This document shows positions 50,819-51,506 of a DNA stretch of 51,506 bases, one piece after another. How positions within the stretch are numbered: the first letter of the stretch is position 1; every line of letters starts with the position of its first letter. The position numbers were made by a program, and so were the translations under genes. The notes under the pieces were generated by a model. It was not told the DNA's origin. It made no database searches and worked only from the letters and a program-made list of their open reading frames with translations. Where the stretch lies: assembly GCA_934294885.1 (NCBI GenBank), contig CAKRAK010000023.1, positions 1 to 51,506 of the forward strand, read 5' to 3'. This DNA is from an uncultured Lachnospiraceae bacterium. GTDB lineage: Bacteria; Bacillota; Clostridia; Lachnospirales; Lachnospiraceae.

Positions 50819-51397
50819 TTAATCCAGTCCCCCGGAAAAAGTACTCCCATCCATCTTAACCGCTTCCCGTTCCGATTCCTTTACTTCTAATAATGAAATC
50901 CGATGGAAGCCAAACATTCCGGCAATTATCGAATCGGGAAATACCATAATGGCATCGTTGTATTTTGTTACCGTATCATTATAAAACTGCCTTGCCTTAC
51001 TGATTCGATCCTCCGTATCCGACAGTTCCTGTTGTAATTGCAAAAAATTCGTGTTTGCTTTCAAATCCGGATACTGCTCTCCCACAGCAATTATCTGTCC
51101 GGTTATCTTTCCAAGCTGCTGCGATGCCTGATAGGAGTCCTCAATATTATCTGTAGATAAAATTCGTGTCCGTAGTTTTGTAATGCTACTCAATGTGTCC
51201 TTTTCATAATGTGCATATCCCTTTGTTGTTTCAATCATATTGGGAATCAAATCCGCTCTTCGTTTTAATTGCACATCAATTTGTGCCCCTTGATTTTCCA
51301 CCCTGTTTTTCAGTACCACCAAACCATTGTAACCTTTCACTACACACCCTAACAAAACGCCAGCCACTAAAACAATTCCTATTATTACAACTATCAT
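50819..51397 (-). CDS. LemA family protein
   Basis: The 192-residue protein has an N-terminal membrane segment (about 2-22), then NRVENQGAQIDVQLKRRADLIPNMIETTKGYAHYE, the LemA signature, and a helical-bundle body ending in ARQFYNDTVTKYNDAIMVFPDSIIAGMFGF. LemA proteins sit in the membrane with the helical part outside; the function is unsettled. Its ATG overlaps the stop of the preceding gene by 4 nt (ATGA), coupling the two. Confidence 0.93.
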   Translation of the reverse strand: MIVVIIGIVLVAGVLLGCVVKGYNGLVVLKNRVENQGAQIDVQLKRRADLIPNMIETTKGYAHYEKDTLSSITKLRTRILSTDNIEDSYQASQQLGKITGQIIAVGEQYPDLKANTNFLQLQQELSDTEDRISKARQFYNDTVTKYNDAIMVFPDSIIAGMFGFHRISLLEVKESEREAVKMDGSTFSGGLD

Positions 51398-51506
51398 ATT
51401 GCTTCTCTCCTTTGCATTATTTCCTCAACAATCTTTTCATTTTCTTCCAATACTACCGCATAAATCAAATAATCATCCCACAACACAAGGGAATCCTTCT
51501 CTGCTT
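51394..51506 (-). CDS. C-terminal end of a DUF2207-like membrane protein (partial)
   Basis: Only the last 37 codons are in the window; the gene continues beyond position 51506. They read DSLVLWDDYLIYAVVLEENE, then KIVEEI and a short charged tail. The W-x-x-YL-x-YA-V pattern is the end of DUF2207 membrane proteins, which are regularly encoded just upstream of LemA. The stop overlaps the lemA start (ATGA). Confidence 0.65.
   Translation of the reverse strand, partial: AEKDSLVLWDDYLIYAVVLEENEKIVEEIMQRREAI

Overview
The window reads as a chromosomal segment of a low-GC Gram-positive anaerobe of the Clostridia, most likely Lachnospiraceae (inferred from protein content; no species is claimed). 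Signs are [FeFe]-hydrogenase maturases HydF and HydG, a DUF3793 protein beside a flavodoxin, a CwlC-like amidase of spore formers, a Firmicutes-type LexA box, and many small proteins of the Lachnospiraceae kind. Of 56 recognisable protein genes, 55 plus one tRNA lie on the minus strand. The single plus-strand gene is at 21.4 kb. So strong a bias suggests one replichore arm, with replication running from high to low coordinates, and no origin inside the window.

Layout from low to high coordinate (most transcription runs the other way). 0.1-8.9 kb: tRNA-Ser(UGA), ispD, the t6A tRNA-modification genes tsaD, tsaB and tsaE with rimI, ribonuclease Z, Tex and dCMP deaminase. 9.0-16 kb: homoserine dehydrogenase, CheW, prfB with its programmed +1 frameshift, secA, long-form HPF, a 541-bp AT-rich gap carrying a DnaA-box cluster, and a CarD-like regulator. 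16.2-21.2 kb: two cell-wall enzymes and the nickel-pincer cofactor genes larB-larC-larE with a thioesterase. 21.4-27 kb: a papain-like plus-strand gene, a histidine-less HPr, hydF and hydG, and an SOS-type Y-family polymerase with a YolD-like partner. 27-35 kb: O-acetylhomoserine sulfhydrylase, PAP2, ThrH, NUDIX, NadA, a cytidylate-kinase-like protein, DUF1015 and ADP-ribosylglycohydrolase. 35-41 kb: GtrA, a PAS-GAF-GGDEF protein, an AGCS amino-acid/sodium symporter, and an autoregulated GntR-ABC unit. 41.4-50 kb: flavodoxin-DUF3793-ZIP, a membrane protein, enolase, a heterodimeric ABC exporter-type pair and a GNAT. 50-51.5 kb: an AlkA-like glycosylase, LemA, and the end of a DUF2207-like gene.

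The most notable signal is a 16-bp palindrome, GTTAG-N6-CTAAC. I found six copies, all between 43.3 and 50.1 kb, in the promoter regions of flavodoxin, enolase, the ABC pair and the GNAT gene. In three of these promoters it overlaps the -10 element or lies between -35 and -10. This looks like a compact regulon of one regulator not encoded here, possibly responding to metal or redox state. Other points of note are the DnaA-box cluster at 15.4-15.6 kb, a LarC that ends before the usual C-terminal (LarC2) domain and carries a 36-bp x 6 histidine-rich repeat, and an SOS promoter from which transcription may run on into hydG-hydF.
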